Positions 36,332-45,270 of a DNA stretch of 64,000 bases are shown here, piece after piece. The stretch spans positions 52,279 to 116,278 of the forward strand of contig NZ_JAIVAE010000013.1 of the NCBI RefSeq assembly GCF_020171785.1, read 5' to 3'. The position numbers were made by a program, and so were the translations under genes. The notes beneath the pieces were generated by a model, which ran no database searches, was not told the DNA's origin, and saw only the letters and a program-made list of their open reading frames with translations. The DNA comes from Guptibacillus hwajinpoensis (lineage in GTDB: Bacteria > Bacillota > Bacilli > Bacillales > Guptibacillaceae). How positions within the stretch are numbered: the first letter of the stretch is position 1; every line of letters begins with the position of its first letter.

Positions 36332-36336
36332 GTGTA

Positions 36337-36633
36337 CTACATAAGAGATAGCGTCTCTTCCTTCGCACCATCCATCTCTTTTTGAAGCCACTCGACTAAT
36401 TGCATAGATGCTTCTTCGGCATCTTCGCCATCAGCAATAAGTAGAAGCGAATCGCTTTCTTTCACGGTGAGATTAAACGTAATAACGCTCGTTAAATTCT
36501 TTCCGTTAATGCTATGCCCATTTCGATAGAGAGACACATGACTATCAAACGTTTTTGCTTTTTTGACGAATGCCATAAGAGAATTCATACTAAGCGGTGC
36601 GGTAAGTGTTACTGTTGAAGTTTCAACGTTCAT
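36337..36633 (-). CDS. HPr-fold protein without phosphorylation sites
   Basis: A 98-residue protein aligned by eye to HPr. Strand TVTLTAPLSMNSLMAFVKKA matches the HPr N-terminus, and GKNLTSVITFNLTVKESDSLLLIADGEDAEEASMQLVEWL matches the second half. The phosphorylated His15 segment (GLHARPA) is replaced by MNSLMAF, and the regulatory Ser46 position (KSIMGV) is replaced by KNLTSV with Asn at the Ser. It cannot work as a normal phosphocarrier. It lies between rpsR and yybS, with strong ribosome-binding site AAGGAGG and its own terminator. Role unknown. Confidence 0.7.
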   Translation of the reverse strand: MNVETSTVTLTAPLSMNSLMAFVKKAKTFDSHVSLYRNGHSINGKNLTSVITFNLTVKESDSLLLIADGEDAEEASMQLVEWLQKEMDGAKEETLSLM

Positions 36634-36747
36634 TATTGTGGTTCCTCCTTACAGGATTCTTGTAAGGGTTGTATTCCCCCATCATGCAGGAGTGTAAACC
36701 ACTTATTCCAAAATTGCGTTATCATCTTAGAATAGCGTTGTATAGAA

Positions 36748-36778
36748 AAAAGCAGTAGGACATCATCCTACTGCTTTT
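36748..36778 (-). terminator. terminator of the rpsF-ssb-rpsR operon
   Basis: AAAAGCAGTAGGA / TCCTACTGCTTTT hairpin six bases past the rpsR stop. Confidence 0.9.
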
Positions 36779-36783
36779 CATCC

Positions 36784-37020
36784 TTACTCACCAAGTACGT
36801 ATGGTAGTAAAGCCATTTGACGAGCGCGTTTAACTGCGCGAGTCAATTGACGTTGGTATTTAGCGCTAGTACCTGTTACACGACGTGGAAGAATTTTTCC
36901 ACGCTCAGATACGAAGCGTTTAAGAAGATCTACATCTTTATAGTCGATGTAAGTGATTTTGTTTACTGTGAAGAAACAAACCTTTTTACGACGACCTCTG
37001 CGTCCACCTGGTCTTGCCAT
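36784..37020 (-). CDS. rpsR: 30S ribosomal protein S18
   Basis: 78 residues; [21 protein letters not shown] and [20 protein letters not shown] are standard S18 segments. Third gene of the rpsF-ssb-rpsR operon. Confidence 0.97.
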   Translation of the reverse strand: MARPGGRRGRRKKVCFFTVNKITYIDYKDVDLLKRFVSERGKILPRRVTGTSAKYQRQLTRAVKRARQMALLPYVLGE

Positions 37021-37083
37021 GGGTAGTTACCTCCTTTGCATTTAAAATTCGTTCTCTGCTTTCACCGCTCGAAACAGAGAGTA

Positions 37084-37587
37084 TTAGAACGGCAAGTCAT
37101 CATCTGAAATGTCGATCGGCTTGCCATCGCTCGCAAACGGGTCATCTCCAAAATTGGAGTGATCACGGTTGTTATCACGATTTTGGTTCTGATTCCCGTA
37201 ACCGCCGGTTTCTCTGTTTTGGTTGCCGCCACCGTAGTTGCTGCTTCCGCCACCGCCTTGGTTAGAACCTTTAGGCTCGAGAAATTGGACGCTTTCAGCC
37301 ATCACTTCTGTCACAAACACACGCTGTCCCTGGCTATTATCGTAAGAGCGAGTCTGAACTCGTCCATCTACACCAGCAAGGCTGCCTTTTTTCAAGAAAT
37401 TGGCTGCATTTTCTGCCTGTCTGCGCCATACAACAATGTTGATAAAATCAGCTTCGCGGTCTCCCTGCTGATTCGTAAACGGGCGATTTACAGCAAGTGT
37501 AAAGTTCGCAACCGCTACGCCACTAGGGGTATAACGCAATTCAGGGTCTTTTGTTAAACGTCCAACTAATACGACGCGATTCAGCAT
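37084..37587 (-). CDS. ssb: single-stranded DNA-binding protein
   Basis: A 167-residue protein: OB fold (1-110) with [23 protein letters not shown], a Gly/Asn/Gln-rich linker (about 112-155), and the acidic SSB-Ct tail DISDDDLPF that recruits repair and replication partners. Second gene of the operon. Confidence 0.97.
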   Translation of the reverse strand: MLNRVVLVGRLTKDPELRYTPSGVAVANFTLAVNRPFTNQQGDREADFINIVVWRRQAENAANFLKKGSLAGVDGRVQTRSYDNSQGQRVFVTEVMAESVQFLEPKGSNQGGGGSSNYGGGNQNRETGGYGNQNQNRDNNRDHSNFGDDPFASDGKPIDISDDDLPF

Positions 37588-37613
37588 CAGAACCCCTCCT
37601 ATTTATAAAACAA

Positions 37614-37910
37614 TTACTTTTTAGCTTCTTCTAGGTTGATCGTCATGAAACGAAGAACATCGTCGTTGATTTTCATCAAACGGCTGAATTCATCAATCGC
37701 TTCAGTGTTACTGTTAATGTTAAGAAGCATGTAGATCCCGCTGTTGAAATTCTCGATTTCATAAGCAAGGCGCTTCTTACCCATTTCTTTAGTTTCATTA
37801 ATTTCCGCACCATTGTCAGTAAGGATTCCGTTGAAACGCTCGACAAGAGCTTTCTGTGCATCCTCTTCAATGTTTGGACGGATAATGTACATAATTTCGT
37901 AGTTACGCAT
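37614..37910 (-). CDS. rpsF: 30S ribosomal protein S6
   Basis: 98 residues starting [13 protein letters not shown]; the GTG-based longer frame contains the ribosome-binding site GGAGG, so the ATG with 8-base spacing is preferred. First gene of rpsF-ssb-rpsR. Confidence 0.96.
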   Translation of the reverse strand: MRNYEIMYIIRPNIEEDAQKALVERFNGILTDNGAEINETKEMGKKRLAYEIENFNSGIYMLLNINSNTEAIDEFSRLMKINDDVLRFMTINLEEAKK

Positions 37911-37936
37911 TCCGTTCACCTCCTTTTGGTCTAACG

Positions 37937-37958
37937 GCTCTTAACTTGAATTAAGAGC
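37937..37958 (-). promoter_or_regulatory. hairpin in the rpsF leader
   Basis: GCTCTTAA-CTTGAA-TTAAGAGC hairpin 30 bp before rpsF, followed on the minus strand by CCGTTAGACC. In Bacillus the S6:S18 complex represses rpsF through a leader hairpin; this is a candidate. Confidence 0.45.
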
Positions 37959-38053
37959 AAGGAGTAAGTATACAAAGATAATTACTCACAGCTTTAGATT
38001 ATACCAAATTAATTCTTTATTAGCAAGTCCCGTAGAAATTGAATCTATAGGCT

Positions 38054-38186
38054 GGTTGATTTCCGCTCCAGGATGCTCGCTTTCCGCGGGGCGGGCGGTG
38101 AGCATCCTCGGCACGCATTGGGCGTGCCTGTGGGGTCTCACCTGTCCCGCTAGTCCCGCATCTAGCATCCTTCCGCTCCAATCAGC
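38054..38186. repeat. dispersed intergenic repeat element (133 bp)
   Basis: A GC-rich element in an AT-rich intergenic region (ends TGATT/AATCA and inner GGATGC/GCATCC pair as inverted repeats; both sides carry TTCCGCTCCA). From memory this type occurs in many Bacillaceae intergenic regions. It lies between ychF and rpsF. An open frame on the minus strand inside it is not a gene. Confidence 0.65.
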
Positions 38187-38249
38187 TAAATGTGGACTTT
38201 TTTAAGAAAATCCGTTCAAATACAAAAATCTATTACAAAAGATCCTATC

Positions 38250-39350
38250 TTATACGTTAAAACGGAAATGGATTACGTCGCCGTCTTTTACAATGTACTC
38301 TTTTCCTTCAAGACGAACTTTTCCTTTTTCTTTCGCAATCGCCATTGTTCCAGCTTCAACGAGGTCATCATAAGCGACAATTTCAGCACGAATAAAGCCA
38401 CGTTCAAAGTCAGTATGGATAATACCAGCTGCCTGAGGAGCTTTCATACCAAGACGGAAAGTCCACGCACGAACTTCTTGCTCACCTGCAGTGAAATAAG
38501 TTGCTAATCCAAGAAGGTCGTAAGAAGCGCGAATTAATTTGTTCAAACCTGGCTCTGAAATACCAATATCTTCAAGGAAAGCATCTTTCTCTTCCCCATC
38601 AAGCTCAGCAAGTTCAGACTCGATTTTCGCACATACAACAATGACTTCGGCGCCTTCTTTTGACGCATATTCACGAACTTTAGCAACATATTCATTATCT
38701 GAAGGATCAAGAAGATCATCTTCATCAACGTTTGCTACATAAAGAACAGGCTTTTTCGTTAGTAGGTGATACCCATATACGATTTTCTCTTCTTCTTCTG
38801 TTAATTCTACACTTCGAGCAGGCTGCTCTTCTTCAAACGCTTCTTTCAACTTTGTAAGAACGTTAAACTCAGCCAATGCTTCTTTGTCTTTTTGTTTCGC
38901 CATTTTTTGAACGCGCGCAATCCGCTTATCAACTGATTCAAGATCGGCAAGAATAAGCTCAAGGTTAATTGTTTCAATATCTGAAATAGGATCTACTTTA
39001 CCAGACACATGCGTAATGTTCTCATCATCAAAACAACGAACAACCTGAGAGATTGCGTCTACTTGGCGGATATGAGAAAGAAACTTGTTTCCTAGTCCTT
39101 CTCCTTTACTTGCCCCTTTTACAATTCCAGCAATATCGGTAAATTCAAATGCTGTCGGGATGGTTTTCTTTGGCTTTACTAGTTCAGTAAGCTTTTGTAG
39201 ACGCTCATCAGGAACCTCTACAATCCCAACGTTCGGATCGATTGTACAGAACGGATAGTTCGCTGACTCTGCTCCTGCCTGTGTAATTGCATTAAATAAC
39301 GTTGACTTACCAACATTTGGAAGTCCTACTATACCGGTGGTTAATGCCAT
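38250..39350 (-). CDS. ychF: redox/translation-linked ATPase YchF (OLA1 family)
   Basis: A 366-residue Obg-family NTPase that prefers ATP. P-loop GLPNVGKSTLFNAI, switch DIAGIVKGASKGEGLGNKFL, and a C-terminal TGS domain (about 280-366). ATG is chosen (MALTTGIVGLPN) with AAAGGAGTG upstream; a 22-codon longer frame is not supported. Binds ribosomes and is linked to stress response. Confidence 0.95.
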   Translation of the reverse strand: MALTTGIVGLPNVGKSTLFNAITQAGAESANYPFCTIDPNVGIVEVPDERLQKLTELVKPKKTIPTAFEFTDIAGIVKGASKGEGLGNKFLSHIRQVDAISQVVRCFDDENITHVSGKVDPISDIETINLELILADLESVDKRIARVQKMAKQKDKEALAEFNVLTKLKEAFEEEQPARSVELTEEEEKIVYGYHLLTKKPVLYVANVDEDDLLDPSDNEYVAKVREYASKEGAEVIVVCAKIESELAELDGEEKDAFLEDIGISEPGLNKLIRASYDLLGLATYFTAGEQEVRAWTFRLGMKAPQAAGIIHTDFERGFIRAEIVAYDDLVEAGTMAIAKEKGKVRLEGKEYIVKDGDVIHFRFNV

Positions 39351-39526
39351 CTCGGTCACTCCTTTAAAGTATCTGCCTAAACAGGCGATTTTTATGAAAT
39401 AAAGATGGCTAAACAAGCCATTCCTAGACTATTTTCTTCATTCTTATACACAAACGACATACCTTACTAATTATAGAGATGAGAACGTAAAAAAACAAGC
39501 GTCCTCCATTTCTGTGTAAGTAAAAT

Positions 39527-39547
39527 GACCGCCCATAATGGACGGTC
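39527..39547 (-). terminator. terminator of the DUF951 gene
   Basis: GACCG ... CGGTC stem directly at the stop of the DUF951 gene. Confidence 0.6.
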
Positions 39548-39743
39548 AAGATTCTGCATGCTCGAGGACTTTCTTCAGCTTTTTAGAAAACTCTTTTCGT
39601 GGAAGCATTACACTGTGGTCACAACCAAGACATTTAATTCGAATATCCGCTCCCATTCGAATCACTTTCCATCGGTTCTCCCCACACGGATGGGCTTTCT
39701 TCATTTCAACAACGTCATTTAAGCCAAATTCTTTATCGGACAT
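39546..39743 (-). CDS. DUF951 zinc-ribbon-like small protein (YyzM type)
   Basis: A 65-residue protein: LNDVVEMKKAHPCGENRWKV and RIKCLGCDHSVMLPRKEF give the C ... C-x-x-C pattern of DUF951. In B. subtilis YyzM has the same place between ychF and the mscS-type gene. Role unknown. Confidence 0.85.
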   Translation of the reverse strand: MSDKEFGLNDVVEMKKAHPCGENRWKVIRMGADIRIKCLGCDHSVMLPRKEFSKKLKKVLEHAES

Positions 39744-39756
39744 AAGGATTCCCCCT

Positions 39757-40641
39757 TTATGCTTTTTCCTTCACTTCACCCTGTTCATCACGTTGATACA
39801 TCACAACACGCGGAAGAGCAATTTCAATTCCTATTTCATCAAAACGTTGCTTAACCGCTTTTCTAATTTCTCGACCAATGACCCAGTGCTCCATTGGCTG
39901 CACTTCCGAGATGATTCTGAGAACCACTTCTGAAGGTCCTAAATTCTGTACGCCAAGATATTCTGGTTTTACAATCATAGCATCGAACTGTTCATATAGC
40001 TCGTCCAATAAGTGAATGATCACTTTTTCAGCTTCCGGTATACGTTCTTCATACGCAATGTTTACATCCACTACCGCAATACTATTATGAATGGAGTAAT
40101 TCGTCACTTGATTTATGTTACCATTCGGTAGAATATGAAGTTCTCCTGTCCAACTTTTAATTTTCGTGACACGTAACCCTATTTCCTCCACAAAACCTTC
40201 CACTCCAGAAATCCGCACATAATCTCCGACGGAAAACTGTTTCTCAAAAATAATAAAAAAGCCTGTAATGACGTCGCGAACGAGGTTCTGAGCACCGAAA
40301 CCAACTGCCAACCCAACGACACCAGCTCCGGCAATAAGTGTTCGAACATCGATCTCAAACTCGCTCAAGATCATGACAAGCGCAATAAAATAAGTGACGT
40401 AGGTTAAAATATTTTCAATTAAACGGATAAGCGTCGCTTCTCTCCGTTCTGATAATCGAAGCGGGCTTTTCAATCGGATCGCGAAAATTTGCGCAAGGGC
40501 AGATTTTGCGATCCGAAGAAAAATCCACGTTCCAATGATAATTGCCAGAATCGTAAACCCTCTTTTGACTACATTTCCCCAAAGATCACGATTGGATAAA
40601 TAATCGTACGCAGAATTCCACATTGGCTCGAACCCATCCAA
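39757..40641 (-). CDS. MscS-family mechanosensitive ion channel
   Basis: A 294-residue protein: three membrane segments in the first ~125 residues, with TM3 rich in Gly and Ala (LIAGAGVVGLAVGFGAQNLV), then the beta domain (VGDYVRISGVEGFVEEIGLR) and a C-terminal alpha-beta domain. The channel opens under osmotic down-shock. Near the DUF951 gene as in B. subtilis. Confidence 0.9.
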   Translation of the reverse strand: MDGFEPMWNSAYDYLSNRDLWGNVVKRGFTILAIIIGTWIFLRIAKSALAQIFAIRLKSPLRLSERREATLIRLIENILTYVTYFIALVMILSEFEIDVRTLIAGAGVVGLAVGFGAQNLVRDVITGFFIIFEKQFSVGDYVRISGVEGFVEEIGLRVTKIKSWTGELHILPNGNINQVTNYSIHNSIAVVDVNIAYEERIPEAEKVIIHLLDELYEQFDAMIVKPEYLGVQNLGPSEVVLRIISEVQPMEHWVIGREIRKAVKQRFDEIGIEIALPRVVMYQRDEQGEVKEKA

Positions 40642-40666
40642 GCATCATCCCTCCCAGTATTTTGTA

Positions 40667-41689
40667 CTATGATAACAAATCATACCGTTTTAGAACTGGG
40701 AAAATCAAGATAGATGCCAAAATATAGAGATTGAGCACACCATAGAGAGGGTATAAAAAAGCAACTAGGGTAGAAAAACCAAACGAAGTAAAAGGAATCA
40801 TCGTCAACACAATGAGAAAGGCAACGAACCATAAAGGAAGTCCTAATACACCGCGGAATCTAGACGTAAGTCCAAACACACCGCTAACTGCAGTCGTGTA
40901 AATGGCTAACCATAGTAAGACAGACATAATTAAGATCATATAGTACGGGTAACTTTTCAAAATCGCAAACAGTGGGATTTCATATACAAGTAAGTCATGA
41001 GCAACTTGGATCAACGATTGATTGTAGAGAAATGAAACACCCCCCAGGATAACCCCGCTTCCAACGCTCGCAATCCAAATCTCCCCCCGATGCTTAATTT
41101 GATGGCCAACAGCCGAAAGAACAGCAACGAGCGGTAAAATATTAAGTGCAGTAAAGGTGAATGCGGCAGGCCAATTTGACTGCTTTGTCCAATTAAACAA
41201 CATCGTTGATGGATTAGCATTAATAAACAATGTAAGAACAGAAAGTAGTAGAATAATAAGAAGAGGAAGAATAATAGCATTCATTGATAACATGCCATTA
41301 ATATCCCAGAAGAATAAAATAACAACGAGCACTGCGAGAATACCAATACCTAACGCATAAGGAAGATGAACAACTTCCATCGTTGCCCCGCCACCTGCCA
41401 ACATCACAATCGTCGTCGTAAACAAATATAAGATAATTAACAAATCATAGATGCCCGTCAGCTTTTTCCCAACAAGTCGCTCTAAAATAGGAATATAGTG
41501 CGTTGACTTCGTTTCATAACTAATTTTCATAACCACATAACAACAAATTGAGAACATGATCGTAAACAACCCAATGGCAAGTACACTTTCATGACCAAAA
41601 AACTGCCAAAGTTCACGGCCGGAAGCGTAACCAGCGCCAATCATTGTACCTAATATAAGAAACAGCCATTTCAATCCACCGCTTAACAT
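40667..41689 (-). CDS. YkvI-family membrane protein
   Basis: A 340-residue protein with about ten membrane segments; the N-terminus MLSGGLKWLFLILGTMIGAG is typical of the YkvI family, distantly like amino-acid permeases. Unknown substrate. Confidence 0.75.
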   Translation of the reverse strand: MLSGGLKWLFLILGTMIGAGYASGRELWQFFGHESVLAIGLFTIMFSICCYVVMKISYETKSTHYIPILERLVGKKLTGIYDLLIILYLFTTTIVMLAGGGATMEVVHLPYALGIGILAVLVVILFFWDINGMLSMNAIILPLLIILLLSVLTLFINANPSTMLFNWTKQSNWPAAFTFTALNILPLVAVLSAVGHQIKHRGEIWIASVGSGVILGGVSFLYNQSLIQVAHDLLVYEIPLFAILKSYPYYMILIMSVLLWLAIYTTAVSGVFGLTSRFRGVLGLPLWFVAFLIVLTMIPFTSFGFSTLVAFLYPLYGVLNLYILASILIFPVLKRYDLLS

Positions 41690-41814
41690 GGCATTCCCTC
41701 CTTGGACTTCTCGTTATACGATCGAAGTGAAATACATTGTAAAAATCATCTTATATGTATAGATCACGTCAGATTTCCGTATACTGTTACTACTATTACA
41801 AAGGAGAGAATCCT

Positions 41815-42441
41815 ATGAATCTTCGAGACAAGTTTTTTCAAAAAAAGCCTGCTGCGTATCGAATCCATCATGAGGATACTCTTGCTAGTAAAACGCTTAG
41901 TGAGAGGCTTGCCTTACTTTTACCAGCACGAAGAACGGATTCAATCGTAATTGTTTGTATTGGCACTGACCGCTCAACAGGAGATGCACTCGGTCCGCTT
42001 GTTGGCACCAAACTGCAACAATTAAAGCCTAAAGCTACAATATACGGAACACTTGAGTCGCCTGTGCATGCAGTTAATTTAAATGAGGTGATGGAATCAA
42101 TCGCAGAGCAGCATCCTCGTCCATTTATAATTGGAATTGATGCTTGTCTTGGACGACTTCACTCAGTCGGTATTATTACTGCTGGAGAAGGACCAGTTAA
42201 GCCAGGAGCAGGTGTGAAAAAGGAGCTTCCGGAAGTAGGCGATATTCACTTAACTGGTATTGTGAATGTAAGTGGGTTTATGGAATACTTTGTCTTGCAA
42301 AATACGAGGTTAAATCTTGTGATGAAAATGGCTGATGTGATGGCAGTCAGTCTTCACGAATCGATTGAAGCATATGGAAGAGACGTTCCAATTGAAAAAC
42401 ACAAAGCAAATTGGGGAGATGACCTCATTCAACTTCCATAG
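41815..42441 (+). CDS. yyaC: spore protease YyaC (DUF1256)
   Basis: A 208-residue protein related to the germination protease GPR fold; core IVVCIGTDRSTGDALGPLVG and GIDACLGRLHSVGIITAGEG. Made during sporulation in B. subtilis. ATG preferred (MNLRDKFFQ) with AAAGGAGAG upstream. One of the few plus-strand genes on this arm. Confidence 0.9.
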   Translation: MNLRDKFFQKKPAAYRIHHEDTLASKTLSERLALLLPARRTDSIVIVCIGTDRSTGDALGPLVGTKLQQLKPKATIYGTLESPVHAVNLNEVMESIAEQHPRPFIIGIDACLGRLHSVGIITAGEGPVKPGAGVKKELPEVGDIHLTGIVNVSGFMEYFVLQNTRLNLVMKMADVMAVSLHESIEAYGRDVPIEKHKANWGDDLIQLP

Positions 42442-42442
42442 C

Positions 42443-42487
42443 AAAAAGCTCATGGTTCGGCTACAAAGCCAAAACATGAGCTTTTTT
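42443..42487. terminator. bidirectional terminator
   Basis: AAAAAGCTCATG ... CATGAGCTTTTT between convergent yyaC and the DUF554 gene. Confidence 0.85.
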
Positions 42488-42495
42488 AAATCTAC

Positions 42496-43212
42496 TTAAT
42501 TAAAGAGTAGCGGGAAAAGATACAAGGACGTTACAAGAATCGCAGCAACTAATAAAGCAGGAAGAAAATTAGCCACACGAATTTTTATGATATCAAGCAA
42601 GTTTAGGCCAATCGCCATAATCATAATGCCTCCAGCTGAAGTGACTTCTGCAATAAAAGCATCCAGGAGGAACTGAGGGACGACTTGATTAATTTGAGAA
42701 GCAAACAAAGTGATTAATCCTTGATAAATCATAACCGGAATAGCTGAAAACAACACCCCATAACCAAGTGTGGCAGTAAACATAATTGCGGTAAAACCAT
42801 CAATTAGTGACTTCGTAAATAAAATTGAATGATCATTTCGCAATCCGCTATCAAGAGCACCAAGAATCGCCATTGCACCAACTACATAAACGAGAGTAGC
42901 TGTGACAAAAGCCTGGGCGACGCTCCCCTCAGAAGTAGCGCCTGTTTTCTTTTCAATCCAGTTACCTACTGTTGCAAGTTTCCCTTCAAGATCCCAGTAC
43001 TCTCCTAGCATCCCTCCAATAACAAGACTGCCAATTACAATAAGGAATTGCTCACTTTTCATAGCCATTTGCAGGCCAATCACCGTAATAACGAGAGCAA
43101 GCCCTTGCATGATGGTCGTTTTCATTCTGTCTGGAATTCGACTGCTAACTGTTCCGATTAAAGCACCAACCATAATGGCCAATCCATTTACAACTGTACC
43201 TAAAAACACCAT
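42496..43212 (-). CDS. DUF554 membrane protein
   Basis: A 238-residue protein with about six or seven membrane segments; MVFLGTVVNGLAIMVGALIG and the closing ILVTSLYLFPLLF are typical. Function unknown. Confidence 0.85.
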   Translation of the reverse strand: MVFLGTVVNGLAIMVGALIGTVSSRIPDRMKTTIMQGLALVITVIGLQMAMKSEQFLIVIGSLVIGGMLGEYWDLEGKLATVGNWIEKKTGATSEGSVAQAFVTATLVYVVGAMAILGALDSGLRNDHSILFTKSLIDGFTAIMFTATLGYGVLFSAIPVMIYQGLITLFASQINQVVPQFLLDAFIAEVTSAGGIMIMAIGLNLLDIIKIRVANFLPALLVAAILVTSLYLFPLLFN

Positions 43213-43225
43213 TCCCTACATCTCC

Positions 43226-44371
43226 TCAGCCGAAGTACCCCTCAACAATTTCTTCTATTGCTTCAATTACTTTATAAACCTCATCTTCCGTATTATAAGG
43301 GCCTACACTTAAACGAACAGTTCCCGTTCTGCTCGTACCAATCGTCTCATGACCGAGCGGAGTACAATGCAACCCAGCTCTCACTGCTATTTCATAATGC
43401 TGATCTAGGATAATTGCAATCTCCTGGGCATCTATTCCTTCAATTGTAAATGGAATAACGGCAAGTCGTTGCTCTGGTCCGTAAACGTGAACATACTCGA
43501 TTTGATTCAACCGATTAACGAGAATCTCTGTTAGCTTCTGTTCATGTTTTCTTATTTCAGAAAGACCCATCTTTTTTACCGCGTTTAGTCCAGCTAGTAA
43601 CCCTGCAATCCCAGGCGTATTTAGTGTACCGCTCTCAAGACGCTCCGGCAGTTGATTCGGCTGATCAATTAATTCTGAGCTCCCCCCCGTTCCGCCGTGA
43701 TAAAGAGGCTTTAGTTCAATGCCTTCACTAACCATTAGCACACCTGTTCCTTGAGGACCTAGCAAGCCTTTATGACCAGGGAAGGCTAATAGATCAATAT
43801 TCATATCACTCATATGGATAGGCATGATACCAGCGGTTTGAGAGGCATCAACTAAAAAGGTAATTTCTTTTTCTCTTGCCATCTCACCTACAACATCAAT
43901 TGGAACAACGTTACCGGTTAAATTCGATCCATGTGAAACGATAATCATTTTTGTATTTGGTTGAATCGCCTGGCGCAATAGATCGCTATCAAATTCATTA
44001 AATTCCCCTAGGTTAATGTAATCGACTTCAATTCCCACAGTCTTTTTCATATATTCAAGAGGACGGCGAACAGAGTTATGCTCATAAGAGGTCGTTAGAA
44101 CATGGTCTCCTTCAACAAAATGATAACCTTTAATCGCCTGATTTAGAGCCGCAGTTGCATTAGCTGTAAAGCAAACGCGTTCTGAATGGTTAAAACCAAA
44201 AAAGTCAGCCAGTTGTTCACGTGCACGAATAACCGTATCATTAGCACGTCGAGACAAGGCGTGTCCACCTCGGCCTGGATTTGCTGCATACTCTGTCATC
44301 ACCTCTGTCATAGCTTGGACAACTTCCGGCGGTTTAGGAAAAGATGTAGCCGCTTGATCGAAATATATCAC
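43226..44371 (-). CDS. class-V aminotransferase-fold cysteine desulfurase-like enzyme
   Basis: A 381-residue PLP enzyme: PLP-lysine in LAFPGHKGLLGPQG; Asp in FLVDASQTAGI; catalytic-type Cys in VRAGLHCTPLGH. This family (TIGR01977) releases sulfur from cysteine or acts on selenocysteine. 13 bp after the DUF554 gene in reverse order; partner genes for Fe-S assembly are not beside it. Confidence 0.85.
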   Translation of the reverse strand: MIYFDQAATSFPKPPEVVQAMTEVMTEYAANPGRGGHALSRRANDTVIRAREQLADFFGFNHSERVCFTANATAALNQAIKGYHFVEGDHVLTTSYEHNSVRRPLEYMKKTVGIEVDYINLGEFNEFDSDLLRQAIQPNTKMIIVSHGSNLTGNVVPIDVVGEMAREKEITFLVDASQTAGIMPIHMSDMNIDLLAFPGHKGLLGPQGTGVLMVSEGIELKPLYHGGTGGSSELIDQPNQLPERLESGTLNTPGIAGLLAGLNAVKKMGLSEIRKHEQKLTEILVNRLNQIEYVHVYGPEQRLAVIPFTIEGIDAQEIAIILDQHYEIAVRAGLHCTPLGHETIGTSRTGTVRLSVGPYNTEDEVYKVIEAIEEIVEGYFG

Positions 44372-44397
44372 GTTACCACCCCATCATTTTCGTTAGA

Positions 44398-44428
44398 ATA
44401 AGAGCATGAACTAAGCTCATGCTCTTAT
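44398..44428 (-). terminator. terminator of parAB
   Basis: ATAAGAGCATGA ... TCATGCTCTTAT hairpin; its arm overlaps the parB stop codon. Confidence 0.8.
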
Positions 44429-45270
44429 TCGGTACCTTCATCTAAAACTTCTAAAATACGATTAAGATCTTCTTCTGAAAAGAATTCAATTTCTATTTTA
44501 CCTTTTTTCTTTGACCGTTTAATTGAAACAGATGTCCCGAACTTCTCACGAAGGGAACTTTCTTTTTCCTTCAAAAACGGGTCAGATTTCTCATCTTTCT
44601 TTGTTTCACGTGAAACGCTCTGATTCAATTGCGTAATTAATTTTTCAAGCTGCCGAACGTTTAATTTTTCTTCTAATGCTCGATCAGCTAACGCTTTTCG
44701 AGCTTCTTTTTTCTTTAATCCAAGTATCGCTCTTCCGTGTCCCATTGAAAGTTTTCCATCAGAAATATACTCCTGCACTTCAGATGGTAACTGCAGTAAA
44801 CGTAAAAAGTTAGCCAAATGCGGCCTGCTTTTTCCGAGGCGCTTTGACAACTCTTCTTGGGTAACGTCTGTTTCTTTCATCAACTTCTGATAAGCAAGAG
44901 CTTCTTCAATTGGATTTAAATTTTCGCGCTGTAGATTTTCAATTAATGCGATTTCCATCATTTTTCGATCCGTTAACTTTTTCACAACAGCGGGAATTGT
45001 TGTAAGTCCTGCTTCTTTTGAAGCGCGATATCTTCGTTCCCCTACAACAATTTCATAACCCTTAATACTTTGTCGAACGATTAATGGTTGAAGAACACCG
45101 AAAGATTCAATCGAAGCGCGCAATTCTTCAATTGCTTCATCACTAAACTTCTTTCTTGGTTGATAGGGGTTAGGACGCAGTTCATTGAGCGGTATTTCTT
45201 TCACAACCTCGTCCTCTTTTTGAGAAGGAAATAAAGCGTTGATTCCCTTTCCCAAACCACGATTAGCCAT
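44425..45270 (-). CDS. parB: chromosome partition protein ParB (Spo0J)
   Basis: A 281-residue CTPase clamp that binds parS. N-terminal domain with GERRYRASK (CTP-binding box), the helix-turn-helix (KRLGKSRPHLANFLRLLQLP), and a C-terminal dimer domain. It overlaps parA by 8 bp. It carries a parS-like site within its own gene (44602-44617). Confidence 0.96.
   Translation of the reverse strand: MANRGLGKGINALFPSQKEDEVVKEIPLNELRPNPYQPRKKFSDEAIEELRASIESFGVLQPLIVRQSIKGYEIVVGERRYRASKEAGLTTIPAVVKKLTDRKMMEIALIENLQRENLNPIEEALAYQKLMKETDVTQEELSKRLGKSRPHLANFLRLLQLPSEVQEYISDGKLSMGHGRAILGLKKKEARKALADRALEEKLNVRQLEKLITQLNQSVSRETKKDEKSDPFLKEKESSLREKFGTSVSIKRSKKKGKIEIEFFSEEDLNRILEVLDEGTE
44602..44617. promoter_or_regulatory. 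parS-like site inside parB
   Basis: TGTTTCACGTGAAACG matches the Bacillus parS consensus at 15 of 16 positions. B. subtilis also has a parS within spo0J. Confidence 0.85.

Noticed and set aside
37986..38168. 60-codon minus-strand frame in the GC-rich repeat
   Set aside because: Repeat-derived; the same DNA element would produce such frames wherever it occurs.
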